Source: Shinella sp. XGS7
Lineage (GTDB): Bacteria > Pseudomonadota > Gammaproteobacteria > Burkholderiales > Burkholderiaceae_C
NCBI RefSeq assembly: GCF_020535565.1
Contig: NZ_CP084758.1
Coordinates: 895,501 to 959,500 of the forward strand
DNA length: 64,000 nucleotides
Direction: 5' to 3'
The notes under the pieces are model-generated. The model saw nothing but the letters and a program-made list of their open reading frames with translations, was not told the origin of the DNA and made no database searches. Position 1 is the stretch's first letter; each line of letters begins with the position of its first letter. This document shows, in pieces, positions 13,869 through 23,373 of the stretch. The position numbers and the translations under genes were made by a program.

Positions 13869-14147
13869 ATGAGTAAGCAGCGATACCCCGAAGAATTCAA
13901 GATCGAAGCGATCAAGCAGATCACCGAGCGCGGGCACAAGGTGGCCGACGTGTCGGCAAGGCTCGGCGTGAGCCAGCACAGCCTGTATGAGTGGATCAAG
14001 GCGCGCCGCATGCCCGCCGGCGAGCGTCAGGTCCAGCTGTCGCAAGCCGACGAGTTGCGTCGTCTGAAGGCTGAGCTCAAGCGCGTGACCGAGGAGCGTG
14101 ACATCCTAAAAAAGGCCGCAGCGTACTTTGCCAAGCAGTCCGGGTGA
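13869..14147 (+). CDS. IS3-family transposase OrfA
   Basis: A 92-residue helix-turn-helix protein (RYPEEFKIEAIKQITERGH, VADVSARLGVSQHSLYEWIK) with a C-terminal leucine-zipper-like coiled coil (ADELRRLKAELKRVTEERD). It binds the IS ends. The A6G heptamer at 14108-14114 is the usual slippery site for -1 frameshifting into OrfB, and OrfB lies in the -1 frame. The start follows AGGAGGTGCC. Confidence 0.95.
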   Translation: MSKQRYPEEFKIEAIKQITERGHKVADVSARLGVSQHSLYEWIKARRMPAGERQVQLSQADELRRLKAELKRVTEERDILKKAAAYFAKQSG

Positions 14148-14734
14148 AGTACGCGTTCATCGAGCTCCATGAGCGGGAGCACAGCGTGCGGCGCCTGTGT
14201 CAGGTCATGAAGGTGCACCCCAGCGGCTACTACGCCTGGAAGGCCGCGCCTGCGAGCCCTCGGGCCAAGGACGATCAGCGGCTGCTGGGCCTGCTCAAGC
14301 ATGCATGGCTGGAGAGCGGCGGCGTGTACGGCTACCGCAAGCTCACGCTGGATATGCGCGATCTGGGCGAGCGCTGCGGTAAGCATCGCGTGGCCCGATT
14401 ACTCCGGCTTGAAGGGCTGCGCTCGCAGACCGGCTATCGACGCCGCCCTGGCATGCGCGGCGGCCAACCTGCTGTCGTAGCCCCCAACCATCTGCAGCGC
14501 CAGTTCGCGGTGGCCGAGCCCAATCAGTCCTGGGTGACCGACATCACGTACATCCGCACCCATGAGGGCTGGCTCTATCTGGCCGTGGTGGTCGATCTGT
14601 TCTCGCGCCAGGTGGTAGGCTGGTCAATGGGCAGTCGCATTGACACAGTCCTTGTGCTTGACGCACTGATGATGGCCTTGTGGCGTCGCCAGCCCAGGCA
14701 GCCGGTCACGGTGCATTCGGACCAGGGCAGCCAG

Positions 14735-16185
14735 GGCGGATTCAACCGGTCGTCGCAACACCGGGTTTTCAGGCAGATAGTAGATGCTGGTTCAAGACCT
14801 CTGCCGGAGTCATCCAGCCGAGCGTCTTCCGCGGCCTGCTGTTGAGCGCGTTGGCAACAGCTTGGATATCTCGGGCGCTCCATCGCGACAGATCAGTGCC
14901 TTTCGGGAAGTACTGGCGCAAGAGTCCATTCGTGTTCTCGTTGGTGCCGCGCTGCCAGGGACTGTGCGGGTCAGCGAAGTAGACATCTACGCCAGATTCG
15001 ACGGTGAATCGGGCATGGTCTGACAGTTCTTTGCCGCGGTCCCATGTCAATGATCGGCAGAGCTGCGCAGGCAGCGTCTCTACCGTCTTCTTGAGTGCGT
15101 TGGTCATGGTGACGGCGCCATAGCCGGCCAGCGCTGGTCCGTTCTTTGTTCGCGGAGTCAGGCCATATCCTTTCTCACGAGGCAGATGAACGAGCATGGT
15201 GAATCGACTGGATCGCTCGACGAGCGTCCCAATTGCCGATCGGTTCAATCCGATGATCAGGTCTCCCTCCCAATGTCCCGGGACCGCGCGGTCCTGCGCT
15301 TCTGCCGGGCGGTTGGAGATCATCACCGCTTCACTGACGTGAGCCCATGCCGTGGCTTGCGAACGGGCTCGCGGCACACGCAGCGCACGGCCAGTTCGCA
15401 GGCAACTCACCAGCTCGCGCTTGAGCGCCCCTCGGCCCTCGATGTACAGCGCTTGGTAGATGGCCTCGTGGGATATCCGCATGGACTCATCTTCCGGGAA
15501 GTCAATCGTCAGCCGACGCGAGATTTGCTCTGGCGACCACCCATTCACCCATCGGCGATCGCCGCGATGGGGCTTGTTGCGGCCCTTGAACGGCGCCTGT
15601 CGAGGGCCGGCGATCGCACGCCCGTCGACATCACGGATCTTGCCCTCGAGGCGTTCCTGAACATAGTCGCGAAGCCGGCTTTGAAGCGTCAGCTTGGCCG
15701 GCTTCGGCCGGCGTGCCATCCGATCGGACTTCCACTGCGCAACGGTGGCCCGGTACTCGAGCTGACCACTTCGGGTCGCGGCATTGCGAGTCAGCTCCCG
15801 AGAGACCGTGGATGGGCACCGCTCTATCCGACGAGCTATCTCGCGCACACCAGTACCTTGGGCATGCAGCAGTGCGATCTCTTCTCGCTCGGAGAACGAT
15901 AGGTACCTTCCGGAGACCGGCTTGGATATGAATAGTGGCATACCGCCACGATGCCGGAACCATCGTGATCCCACGGCTTGAGACACGCCGCTTGCTTCAG
16001 CGGCCTTCTCGCTGGTGATCCCTGTTGCGATGTGCTGCCAGAACTGTCGTTCCGTCTCACGCCGCACCGACGGCGCACCTGGTGAGCGCATCGCGTCGCG
16101 CCCAGTCAAATTCTGAACCCAACCTGCGGTTCGCCCCATGACACCTCCTTGAGAAGAGGTGTTGCGACGACCGGTTGAATCCGCC
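14735..16185 (-). mobile_element. IS30-family insertion sequence nested in the IS3 element
   Basis: A 1451-bp element with perfect 28-bp terminal inverted repeats starting GGCGGATTCAACCGGTCG (14735-14762 and 16158-16185). It is flanked by a 3-bp direct repeat CAG (14732-14734 and 16186-16188), the target duplication expected for IS30. Perfect ends and an intact transposase point to a recent insertion. Confidence 0.95.
14769..16139 (-). CDS. IS30-family transposase
   Basis: A 456-residue DDE transposase starting at ATG 16139 behind AAGGAGGTGTC; a longer frame back to 16304 would leave the element and is rejected. An N-terminal HTH (FSEREEIALLHAQGTGVREIARRIERCPSTVSREL) is typical of IS30. The catalytic residues are D in GHWEGDLIIG, D in LTWDRGKELSDH and E in WQRGTNENTNGLLRQYFPKG. 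All are present, so the enzyme looks active. Confidence 0.96.
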   Translation of the reverse strand: MGRTAGWVQNLTGRDAMRSPGAPSVRRETERQFWQHIATGITSEKAAEASGVSQAVGSRWFRHRGGMPLFISKPVSGRYLSFSEREEIALLHAQGTGVREIARRIERCPSTVSRELTRNAATRSGQLEYRATVAQWKSDRMARRPKPAKLTLQSRLRDYVQERLEGKIRDVDGRAIAGPRQAPFKGRNKPHRGDRRWVNGWSPEQISRRLTIDFPEDESMRISHEAIYQALYIEGRGALKRELVSCLRTGRALRVPRARSQATAWAHVSEAVMISNRPAEAQDRAVPGHWEGDLIIGLNRSAIGTLVERSSRFTMLVHLPREKGYGLTPRTKNGPALAGYGAVTMTNALKKTVETLPAQLCRSLTWDRGKELSDHARFTVESGVDVYFADPHSPWQRGTNENTNGLLRQYFPKGTDLSRWSARDIQAVANALNSRPRKTLGWMTPAEVLNQHLLSA

Positions 16186-19100
16186 CAGTTCACAGGCCAC
16201 GACTGGCAGGACTTCCTGCGCGACCACAACCTGGTCAGCAGCATGAGCCGTCGAGGCAACTGCCACGACAACGCCGTGGCCGAGAGCTTCTTCCAACTGC
16301 TCAAGCGCGAGCGCGTTCGCCGCCAGACCTACCTGACCCGCGATGACGCAAGAGCGGACGTCTTCAACTACATCGAGATGTTCTACAACCCCAAGCGCCG
16401 TCACGGCAGTGCCGGAGATACTTCACCGGCAGAGTTCGAGCGCCGCCATTCCCAACGGCTCAAAGGTGTCTAGGGAATCCGGGGCGATTCAGGATGCGGC
16501 CTTGATCGAGCTGCGCAAGCGCGCCAACGATGAGCTGCTGGCGGCCAACCAGGCCGTGTGGCAGCAGGTGCTGCACCGCTCGGACATCCAGGTGAAGGAC
16601 CTGGCAGGCCAGCCGCGCAGCGTGCGCTTTCTGGATGCCACCGACGCCAGCCACAACGACTTCCATGTGGTGGACCAGTACGTGGGCCGCAATGCCGACG
16701 GCGAGCTGTTCCGCCCCGACCTGCTGCTGTTCGTCAACGGCCTGCCGCTGGCCGTCATCGAGTGCAAGGCCAGCCACCACCGGCTGGACGAGGCGCTAGC
16801 CCAGCTCGACGGCTACCAGCGCAGCTTTGCGGCGCAGTTCGTGTTCAACCAGGTCTGCGTAGGGCTGAACCGCCGCCAGGGCCTGTACGGCGCCATCCTC
16901 ACCAAGCCCGCGTTCTATGCCCGCTACCGGCTGGAAGCGCCAGAGCTTGCCGAGGTGGCGGCGCTGCTGGGCAGCGAGCCCGCCGAGCAGGAGCAGTTGC
17001 TGTGGGCACTGTTCGAGCCCGGCCGCTTCCTGGAGCTGGTGGCGCACTTTGTGCTGTTCGAGACGCGCGACGGCAAGACGGTGAAGAAGCTGCCGCGCTA
17101 CCAGCAGTGGCGCGCCGTGCGCAAGACGGTGCGGCGGCTGACCAGCGCCACGCCGCTGGGCGGCGTGATCTGGCACACCCAGGGCAGCGGCAAGTCGCTG
17201 ACCATGGCGCTGCTGGCCCGCCTGCTGCGCGCCGACAGCACCGGCCTGGCCAACCCCACCGTGCTGGTGCTGACCGACCGGCGCGACCTGGACAAGCAAA
17301 TCTTCGACACCTTCCACGCGGTGGGCATCCGCGCCATCCAGGCCGTGTCGGTGGCCGGGCTGGTGAGGATGCTGGGAAATGACTACGGCAGCGTGTTCAC
17401 GAGCACGGTGCAGAAGTTCCAGGAGGGTGACGAGCCCGCCGCCCAGGCCGAGGACCGCGCCGACGGCGAGCCCGAAGATGCAGACGAGGTCTTGCAGGCG
17501 ACGCGGCACCGCCGCGTGCGTGTGGGCAAGGACTTCTTCATGGTGGAGGAGCGTAACGAGCACTTCGGCCAGCACGACGCCGATGGCGTGCTGCTGGACC
17601 CGAAGTGGGTGGAGTGCAAGCGCGAGAAGGTCAACTTTCGCGTGCTGAGCGTCAAGCCCAACTTCTACGTGCTGGTGGACGAGGCGCACCGCAGCCAGTA
17701 CGACTTCCTGGCGGCCTTCATGCGCGCCAGCCTGCCGAACGCCAAGTTCATCGCCTTCACCGGCACGCCGCTGCTGAACGACGACAAGCACACGCTGGCC
17801 GAGTTCGGCGGCGAGACCTACATCGACGAGTACCGCCTACACGAAGCGGTGGCCGACGGAGCCACGCTGCCCATCAAGTACCAGGACGCCTGGGTCAAGC
17901 TGGCGGCCGATGCCAAGCTGGACGAGGCCTTCAACGAGCAGTTCGCCCAGGCGCCCGAGGCGCACCAGCTGGCCCTGAAGAAGGCGCTGCTGGCCCGCTG
18001 GCGCCAGGCAGGCGACCGGATGGAGCAGGTGGCGGCGCACCTGGTGGAGCACTTTGTCAGCCATGTCCAGGCCAAGGGCCTGAAGGCCATGCTGGTGTGC
18101 AACGGCCGCGATATGGCGGTGCGCTACAAGGACCTGCTCGATGACTTGATGGCCCAGCGCGCTGCGCAGGGGTTGCCGACCTTCCAGAGCCAGGTGGTCA
18201 TCTCCCTGGCGGGCATCACCGGCACGCGGACAGGCGCCACGGTGGAGGAAGAGGCGGCCGAGTACCAGCTGCCGGTCACCAAGGTGCAAAGCATCGAGGA
18301 GCGCATCCGCGATGAGCTGAAGGCTGGCAAGCGGCCGGTGGCGCTGCCGGCCGAGCAGATCAGCCATTTCGTCAGCAAGCTGTTCCCGCTGCCCTATGGC
18401 GACGAGAGCCAAGGCCAGGACGGCCAGCCGCAGGCCAACAACGTGGGGCTCATCATCGTGTCCGACATGCTGCTGACCGGCTGGGATGCGCCCATCGTCA
18501 GCACCATGTACTTGGACAAGCCGCTGAAGGAACACACGCTGCTGCAGGCCATTGCGCGGGTGAACCGCACGCTGCCGGGCAAGAACGCGGGCTATATCGT
18601 GGACTACCACGGCGTGGTGGAGAACCTGGACCAGGCGCTCAAGCTCTATGGCGGCGAGGTGCAGCCCGCGCAGGTGTGGCAGGGCGTGGAGACCGAGCTG
18701 CCCAAGCTGCAGAGCACGCTGGAGCGACTGCTGAAGCTGCTGCCCAAGCAGCACGACCCGGTCAGCGAGCGCGAGGCCTACAAGGACGATGCCGAGCGCT
18801 TCCTGGACCCGGCCAGCCGGCTGGATGCGGTGGAGGACTTCCTGGCGCTGGCCAAGCAGTTCAACCGCAGCATCGACATCATCCTGCCCGATGTGCGGGG
18901 CCTGCCCTTCAAGCCCTACTTCACGCTCTTTGCCGAAATCCGGCTGATGCTGCGCGACAAGCTGCCGGACGCCACCTACCGCGAGCGCATCACCCAGTTG
19001 GAATCCGCCCTGCTGCAGCGGCTGCTGGATGAGTACATCGCGGCCAGCCCGGCCAAGAGCCTGCTGGGGCGCGAGGTGTCCATCCTGGATGCCAGCGATA

Positions 19101-19600
19101 TGGCGCGGTTGAAGCAGCTGGCCAGCCCCGGCAGCCAGGCGCTTGTGATGAAGAACCAGCTCAAGCACACCATCGTCACCGGTCGCGACAAGGACCCGGC
19201 CTTCTTCGACAAGCTGGCCGAGGAGCTGGAGAAGCTGCTGGAGGAGGAGAAGGCCGGCCGCATCAGCCAGGCGCAGTTCCTGGAGCAGCTGGAGCTGTTC
19301 GGCCAGCGCGTGGCTGACAAGGACAAGACGGGCTTCGAGACGCCGGCGCACTCGGCGGTGTTCCGCTACCTGGCCGCCCTGCTGGGTGAGGACACGGCAC
19401 GCGCGGCAACGACCAAGCTCTTTGAAGACCCGTCGCTGAGCCAGACGCTGGCAGCCAGCAACTGGAAGCAGATGCTGGACCTGCACCCCGAGATGCGCGA
19501 CCTGCTGCGCAAGCTGCTGATGCCGTTGGCCGGCTGGGAGCGCGCAGTGGCTCGTGAGCACGCTGCGCGCATCCTCGACATCCTGCTGAAGAACTGAGCC

Positions 19601-20311
19601 ATGCCCCGCCTGCAGTACGGTCAGACGACCATCGAGTGGCGCTTCAAGGCCGATGCCACGCTCAAGCGGCACTACGTGACTGTGGAGCGTGGCCGGCCGG
19701 CACTGCTGCGCGGGCCAGCGGTTGGGCTCGAAGAGCAGGAGGCCCTGGTGCGACAGCGCGCCCGCTGGATTCGTGAGAAGCGGGCGCTGGTCGAAGCACC
19801 GGCCGCGGACGAGCAGATCGTGACCGGCAGCCGGCTGCGCTACTGCGGACGCACCTATTTCACCGAGGTGCGCCACGCGCCGAAGCTGGCGCACGCCACC
19901 TTGCACTTCACCGCGTCACGTTTCGTCATCGAGAACCCGGCCGGGCGCAGCATCAGCGCGGACGCGCTGGCGCCGCTGCTCAATGCGTTCTACCGGGAGA
20001 AGGCGCACGAGAAGTTGCTGACGCGCGTGCGGCACTGGGAGCGGCAGTCAGGCCTGCAGGCTCGGGGTGCTCGCATCAGGCACTTCCAGAGCAGATGGGC
20101 CAGTTGCAATGCGCAGAACGTCCTCGAATTCCACCCACGAGTGATGGAGCTGCCGGCCAGCGTGCAGGACTATGTCGTCGTGCACGAGCTTTGCCACACG
20201 GTCGAGAAGAGCCACACGCGGGCGTTCTGGGCATTGGTTGCCCGGCAGATGCCGGACTGGCGGCGCCAGCATGAGGTGCTGGAGCGGGCGGCGTTTGGGG
20301 ACATGGTCTAG
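19601..20311 (+). CDS. YgjP/WLM-like (DUF45) M48-type metallopeptidase
   Basis: A 236-residue protein of the YgjP-like family, often encoded beside type I restriction genes. The zinc motif HELCHTVEKSHTRAFW (HExxH with a downstream His) lies near residue 197; the family motif IRHFQSRWASCN precedes it. It starts three bases after the hsdR stop, suggesting an hsdMSR-ygjP operon. The substrate is unknown. Confidence 0.88.
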   Translation: MPRLQYGQTTIEWRFKADATLKRHYVTVERGRPALLRGPAVGLEEQEALVRQRARWIREKRALVEAPAADEQIVTGSRLRYCGRTYFTEVRHAPKLAHATLHFTASRFVIENPAGRSISADALAPLLNAFYREKAHEKLLTRVRHWERQSGLQARGARIRHFQSRWASCNAQNVLEFHPRVMELPASVQDYVVVHELCHTVEKSHTRAFWALVARQMPDWRRQHEVLERAAFGDMV

Positions 20312-20401
20312 CGCCTGCTGACCCATTCCAAAGCCACTGCCTCACAGGCTTTCCCTCGACCGGACAGGTCATCTGCATCGCCGAAATGCACTTGCGGATC
20401 G

Positions 20402-20707
20402 GGACCTGCCCGGCTGGTCAGCGACCGACGCCAGCAGCTCAATCACAGCGCAATTCGGGACCGAATTGACGCTTCAAATCCGAGCGGCAGCGAGCGGCAT
20501 CTGGAAGTTAAAACCACGGCGTTTGGGCAAATGACGCCGTTCTTTGTGTCCAGCAACGAGGAGCGGTTTTCACGGGATCACGCCGAATCCTTCGTGCTCT
20601 GCCGAGTTTTTGACTTCCGCTCGACGCCTCGATTGTTTGAGCTGCCCGGTCAAATCGCACAGCACTGCAATCTCGATCCCGTGACATTCCGAGCTAGTTT
20701 CCAGTAG
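20402..20707 (+). pseudogene. remnant of a DUF3883-domain protein
   Basis: An open frame with no plausible start reads SERHLEVKTTAFGQMTPFFV, then SSNEERFSRDHAESFVLCRV, then FDFRSTPRLFELPGQIA, ending at TAG 20705-20707. This matches the C-terminal DUF3883 domain, which has a PD-(D/E)xK-like EVKTT motif and is common in defence-island proteins. Codon use is less GC-rich than nearby genes. The N-terminal part is absent, so this is a decayed fragment. The rest of 20312-20401 shows nothing I recognise. Confidence 0.7.
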
Positions 20708-20710
20708 CCG

Positions 20711-21652
20711 CTACTGCCGCACCGGTGTCTTGAAGATGTTCTTCTGATTCCAGGCTAGATACTCGGCACCTGGGTTCATGGCGGGTGACTGCGGCGAGAT
20801 CATGGGCCGGCCGTGAAACTGCATTTGAGCCGCGCCGATGGCGTGCTGGCTGAAGACGATGCGGTGCTCCAAGGGTTCGACGGTGAATGCCCCCATATCG
20901 AACATCTTGTGATGCGTAGCGCACAGGCTCAGGCCATTGACCACCAAGTCAGGACCATTAGCCGTATGCCATTGAATGTGGGCAGCCTCCAGGCCCACTG
21001 GCATGTGGCTCACACGCAGATCAAAGCCGCAGATACAGCAACGGTATTCATAGGCCCGCAGCACCTCGTCTCGGAAGCCCGCATCCCTGCGGCGCTTGGA
21101 CACCGCGGGCTTGCCATAGGCAGGTGCCTCAGGCTCGGCCAACCGCCGAGCATCAGATGACATGTCGAGACCCAGGACCTGGATCAGGTCTTCGTGCAGG
21201 CTGGGAGGAAACGTGGTCGTCAGCAACCGGGCGGCGATCTCAACCAACAAGCCTGGGTCTCGTCTTAGTGCCTCATAGACGGCCGGACTGAACCCCGCCT
21301 CTATCCCCGTGCTCCGAAGTTCACCCAGATTGGGCGTTGCCCCTGGCGGCCGCTCCAGCAGGGTGGCTGGCCCCTTCAAATCCCACAGCGAGCCGTTCCC
21401 GTCGGTGCGCAAATGCCAGAAAGGGTAATGGCGTGAACCCGGAGCACTGCTCGGGCCAAACTGGGTCAATAGCGCTTTGAGCTCTTGGTCGTAGGCGGCA
21501 AAAGGTTGCAGGCGAGCTTCACCCCGCTGGAGGTGCGCCAAGGCCAGCAAGAGCATCAATGGCTTGTGAGGCGCATAGACGCCGCGCCGCAGCGCTCGCC
21601 GAATCTGATCGACCTCTGCAAGTACCTGCTCGCGCTGGGTAGCTGCGTTCAT
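20711..21652 (-). CDS. phosphorothioated-DNA-binding HNH restriction endonuclease (type IV, ScoMcrA/SprMcrA-like)
   Basis: A 313-residue protein. The N-terminal half has the sulfur-binding-domain signature (YAPHKPLMLLLALAHLQRGE, then HYPFWHLRTDGNGSLWDL) that recognises phosphorothioate backbones in characterised McrA-type enzymes. The C-terminal half is an HNH domain (YRCCICGFDLR ... GLEAAHIQWHTANGPD ... NGLSLCATHHKMFD) with both Cys pairs and the catalytic His. It starts at ATG 21652, overlapping the stop of the NERD gene by four bases; an upstream ATG in the same frame would lie inside that gene. It would cut DNA carrying the dnd-type modification. Confidence 0.9.
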   Translation of the reverse strand: MNAATQREQVLAEVDQIRRALRRGVYAPHKPLMLLLALAHLQRGEARLQPFAAYDQELKALLTQFGPSSAPGSRHYPFWHLRTDGNGSLWDLKGPATLLERPPGATPNLGELRSTGIEAGFSPAVYEALRRDPGLLVEIAARLLTTTFPPSLHEDLIQVLGLDMSSDARRLAEPEAPAYGKPAVSKRRRDAGFRDEVLRAYEYRCCICGFDLRVSHMPVGLEAAHIQWHTANGPDLVVNGLSLCATHHKMFDMGAFTVEPLEHRIVFSQHAIGAAQMQFHGRPMISPQSPAMNPGAEYLAWNQKNIFKTPVRQ

Positions 21653-22611
21653 ACAGCCTCCGCTTGATGCGCGCGGCAGAATTGCAGCCCGCCGAACCGC
21701 CTGGGGTTGTTCCAGCAGAACTTGCCCTCGGCGTAGCTGATCTTTGAATGGCATTTCACACATTCCAGCTTGCGGTAGAGCGGATGGTTTTCGACGGATT
21801 GGGTGGCTTGTGGACACACCTCAGACTTGCCACGAGCCTCGACGCTGACGGCTGTGGCCGGCTGGACCGACTCGGCGGATCGCGGCGTCATGAAGGCCGG
21901 TAGCGCGAGAGGATCTTGAGGCCGATGCTGGCGAGCAAGCTTTTCGGCCCAGCTCTTGAGAGTGTCGCTGCTGTGCACATTCATCAGCATGCCGAAGGTG
22001 GCACCGACGCTTATGCGCTCATTCACATAATGCTCATGCCAGCTGGCGATCTGGTCCGCCTTGATCACGTCGCGAGTATCGAAAGCCTTGGGTTCCGGCC
22101 GCTCAATGATGGCCTTGGGGTGGAGCAGCACCGCGTGATGAAAGACTGGCTTCAAGCCCGCTCGACCCGTGATGTCCAGGCGCTCCAGCAGACGGGTCAG
22201 CACGCGCTCATGTCGCCTGCTTTGCTCCAAGGGGGAGGGGATGCCATGGGCCCTTGTGTTGCCGTAGCGCACCGTGAACTCACCGTGCTCATTGATCTGC
22301 AAATGGCCGCTGAAGCACTTGGTCTCAAAGAGATAGATCTGCAAGGTACGGTGCAAAACCAGATGGTCGATCTGGGCCACCTCGCCATCGACGCTAACGC
22401 GTAGGTCGTGGAGTACCGCGCTATAGCTGCTGTCCTTGAGCCAGTTGTCGATGTAGTAGGCGGCGTCACGTTCGCCTTGCAGGCCCAGTTGCAAACGATC
22501 CAGCTCCTCGCGCAGCCATTGCCGCTGCCGGGCGTCCAACTGCGTGGATTGCTGGAGATCGTTCAGAAGTTGTATGCGCTTGCGTTTGTCGTCGGCGGTC
22601 TTGATCAGCAC
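21649..22611 (-). CDS. NERD (nuclease-related) domain protein with C-terminal zinc-finger-like region
   Basis: A 320-residue protein. The NERD domain (about residues 45-160) has the PD-(D/E)xK-like core: GERDAAYYID, QIDHLVLH and FETKCFSGH. The C-terminal 60 residues carry a Cys motif (LECVKCHSKISYAEGKFCW, then FCRAH) that could bind zinc. It is translationally coupled to the phosphorothioate-dependent HNH enzyme, which suggests a joint defence function. Codon use is lower in GC than in housekeeping genes, as expected for acquired DNA. The 182 bases upstream show no gene. Confidence 0.85.
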   Translation of the reverse strand: MLIKTADDKRKRIQLLNDLQQSTQLDARQRQWLREELDRLQLGLQGERDAAYYIDNWLKDSSYSAVLHDLRVSVDGEVAQIDHLVLHRTLQIYLFETKCFSGHLQINEHGEFTVRYGNTRAHGIPSPLEQSRRHERVLTRLLERLDITGRAGLKPVFHHAVLLHPKAIIERPEPKAFDTRDVIKADQIASWHEHYVNERISVGATFGMLMNVHSSDTLKSWAEKLARQHRPQDPLALPAFMTPRSAESVQPATAVSVEARGKSEVCPQATQSVENHPLYRKLECVKCHSKISYAEGKFCWNNPRRFGGLQFCRAHQAEAV

Positions 22612-22793
22612 GGTTGTTTGCGAGGGGTTGCTGCTGCCACCACTTCCACTACTGCGGATGCCGCATTAGCTCCACCCTCGTCTTGTAGTTCATATCCCTA
22701 TGCGGCGGATTCTGCCGCTTTCGTGGACCAACAAGCGCGATGCTGGCCCACGCGTCCTGTGCTGAATGTCACCACTTCGGCACAGCGGGCTGA

Positions 22794-23324
22794 TCAATCA
22801 GCCGCGACCCCCAACTCATACACCCTCACCTCCCCACCCCCATGCATCACCCGCTCGCGTAGCCGCCAGCCGGCGCGCAGCATCAGGCTGTCCGACGTGG
22901 CGGTGGCGCAGAAGAGGGTGGGGATGCGGGACTGATGATGATGGGCGCGGGCCTCGCTCACCAGGGCCTGCAGCAGCAGCAGGCCTATGCCCTGGCGGCG
23001 CAGGGCCTGAGGCACCAGGGCGGCGCCGGCCCAGGGGCCCAGGCCGGGGCAGGGGGCAAAGGGCTCGGTCTTGATCGCGGCAAAGCCGCAGGGGCGCTCC
23101 AGGCCTGACGAAGCCTCGAGCTGCAGGGCCACCAGGCCCAGGGGCAGGGCGGCGGGGTCGGGCTGGGCATAGGCCAGCAGATCGCGGCGGGCGTCTCCCG
23201 GGCCGCCGGGGCCGTAGTAGCCGGGCCATTCAGCCTCGAACCAGGCTTGCAGCTCGGGGATGAATTCCGGCCGCTCGCGCAGGGGCAGCACACGCAGATG
23301 CGTATCGAGTGAGGTCTTGCTCAT
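22794..23324 (-). CDS. GNAT-family N-acetyltransferase
   Basis: A 176-residue GNAT domain protein. The acetyl-CoA-binding motif A is seen as LVPQALRRQGIGLLLLQALV near residue 105, followed by the usual strand/helix with FCATATSDSLMLRAGWR. The substrate cannot be told. It stands alone on the minus strand at the right border of the defence island, where GC content returns to the housekeeping level. Confidence 0.85.
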   Translation of the reverse strand: MSKTSLDTHLRVLPLRERPEFIPELQAWFEAEWPGYYGPGGPGDARRDLLAYAQPDPAALPLGLVALQLEASSGLERPCGFAAIKTEPFAPCPGLGPWAGAALVPQALRRQGIGLLLLQALVSEARAHHHQSRIPTLFCATATSDSLMLRAGWRLRERVMHGGGEVRVYELGVAAD

Positions 23325-23373
23325 GGCCGCCAGCCTAAACCAGCGGCGGACTCAGCTTGAGCCTAGAGCGCGC

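Larger units (their letters stand above)
14144..16473 (+). pseudogene. IS3-family transposase OrfB (DDE), split by IS30 element
   Basis: OrfB opens with GTG (KYAFIELHEREHSVRRLCQ) and carries the integrase core: the first catalytic Asp in SWVTDITYIRT, the second in VTVHSDQGS at 14734, then interruption. The 3' part resumes at 16189 (FTGHDWQDFLRDHNLVSSMS), with the catalytic Glu in NAVAESFFQLLKRE, and stops at 16473. Removing the IS30 element with one CAG copy restores HSDQGSQFTGHDW exactly, so the interruption is clean and the copy is otherwise undamaged. Confidence 0.93.
13806..16491 (+). mobile_element. IS3-family insertion sequence in hsdR, itself interrupted
   Basis: The 35-bp terminal inverted repeats, starting TGAATCGCCCCGGATTC at 13806-13840 and matched in reverse at 16457-16491 (32 of 35 identical), bound an element of about 1.23 kb once the nested IS30 element and its duplicated CAG are removed. 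It has the IS3 layout of overlapping orfA and orfB. I find no clear target-site duplication at the ends (flanks GAGC and GGAT), so it may be old or rearranged. It lies 110 bases into hsdR. Confidence 0.92.
13697..19597 (+). pseudogene. hsdR: type I restriction endonuclease subunit HsdR, split by nested insertion sequences
   Basis: HsdR is the ATP-driven translocase and nuclease of the type I complex. The first 36 codons (13697-13804, MDAAASPAPGSTLLAELQRA...QYE) are cut off by an IS3-family insertion. The remaining 1034 codons resume at 16493 (DAALIELRKRANDELLAANQ). The distal part keeps the nuclease motif (DLLLFVNGLPLAVIECKA), Walker A (HTQGSGKSLTMALLARLL), the DEAH box (LVDEAHRSQYDF) and the SF2 motif TGTPLL. 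Joining 13804 to 16493 directly would keep the frame. An ATG at 16343 inside the IS opens a frame that runs into HsdR, so a chimeric protein lacking only the N-terminal helix is conceivable. Confidence 0.9.

Noticed and set aside
16140..16304. Extended N-terminus for the IS30 transposase
   Set aside because: It would lie outside the 28-bp inverted repeat boundary; the ATG at 16139 has a strong ribosome-binding sequence.
13802..16496. Target-site duplication of the IS3 element
   Set aside because: Flanks (GAGC and GGAT) do not match, so I do not claim one.
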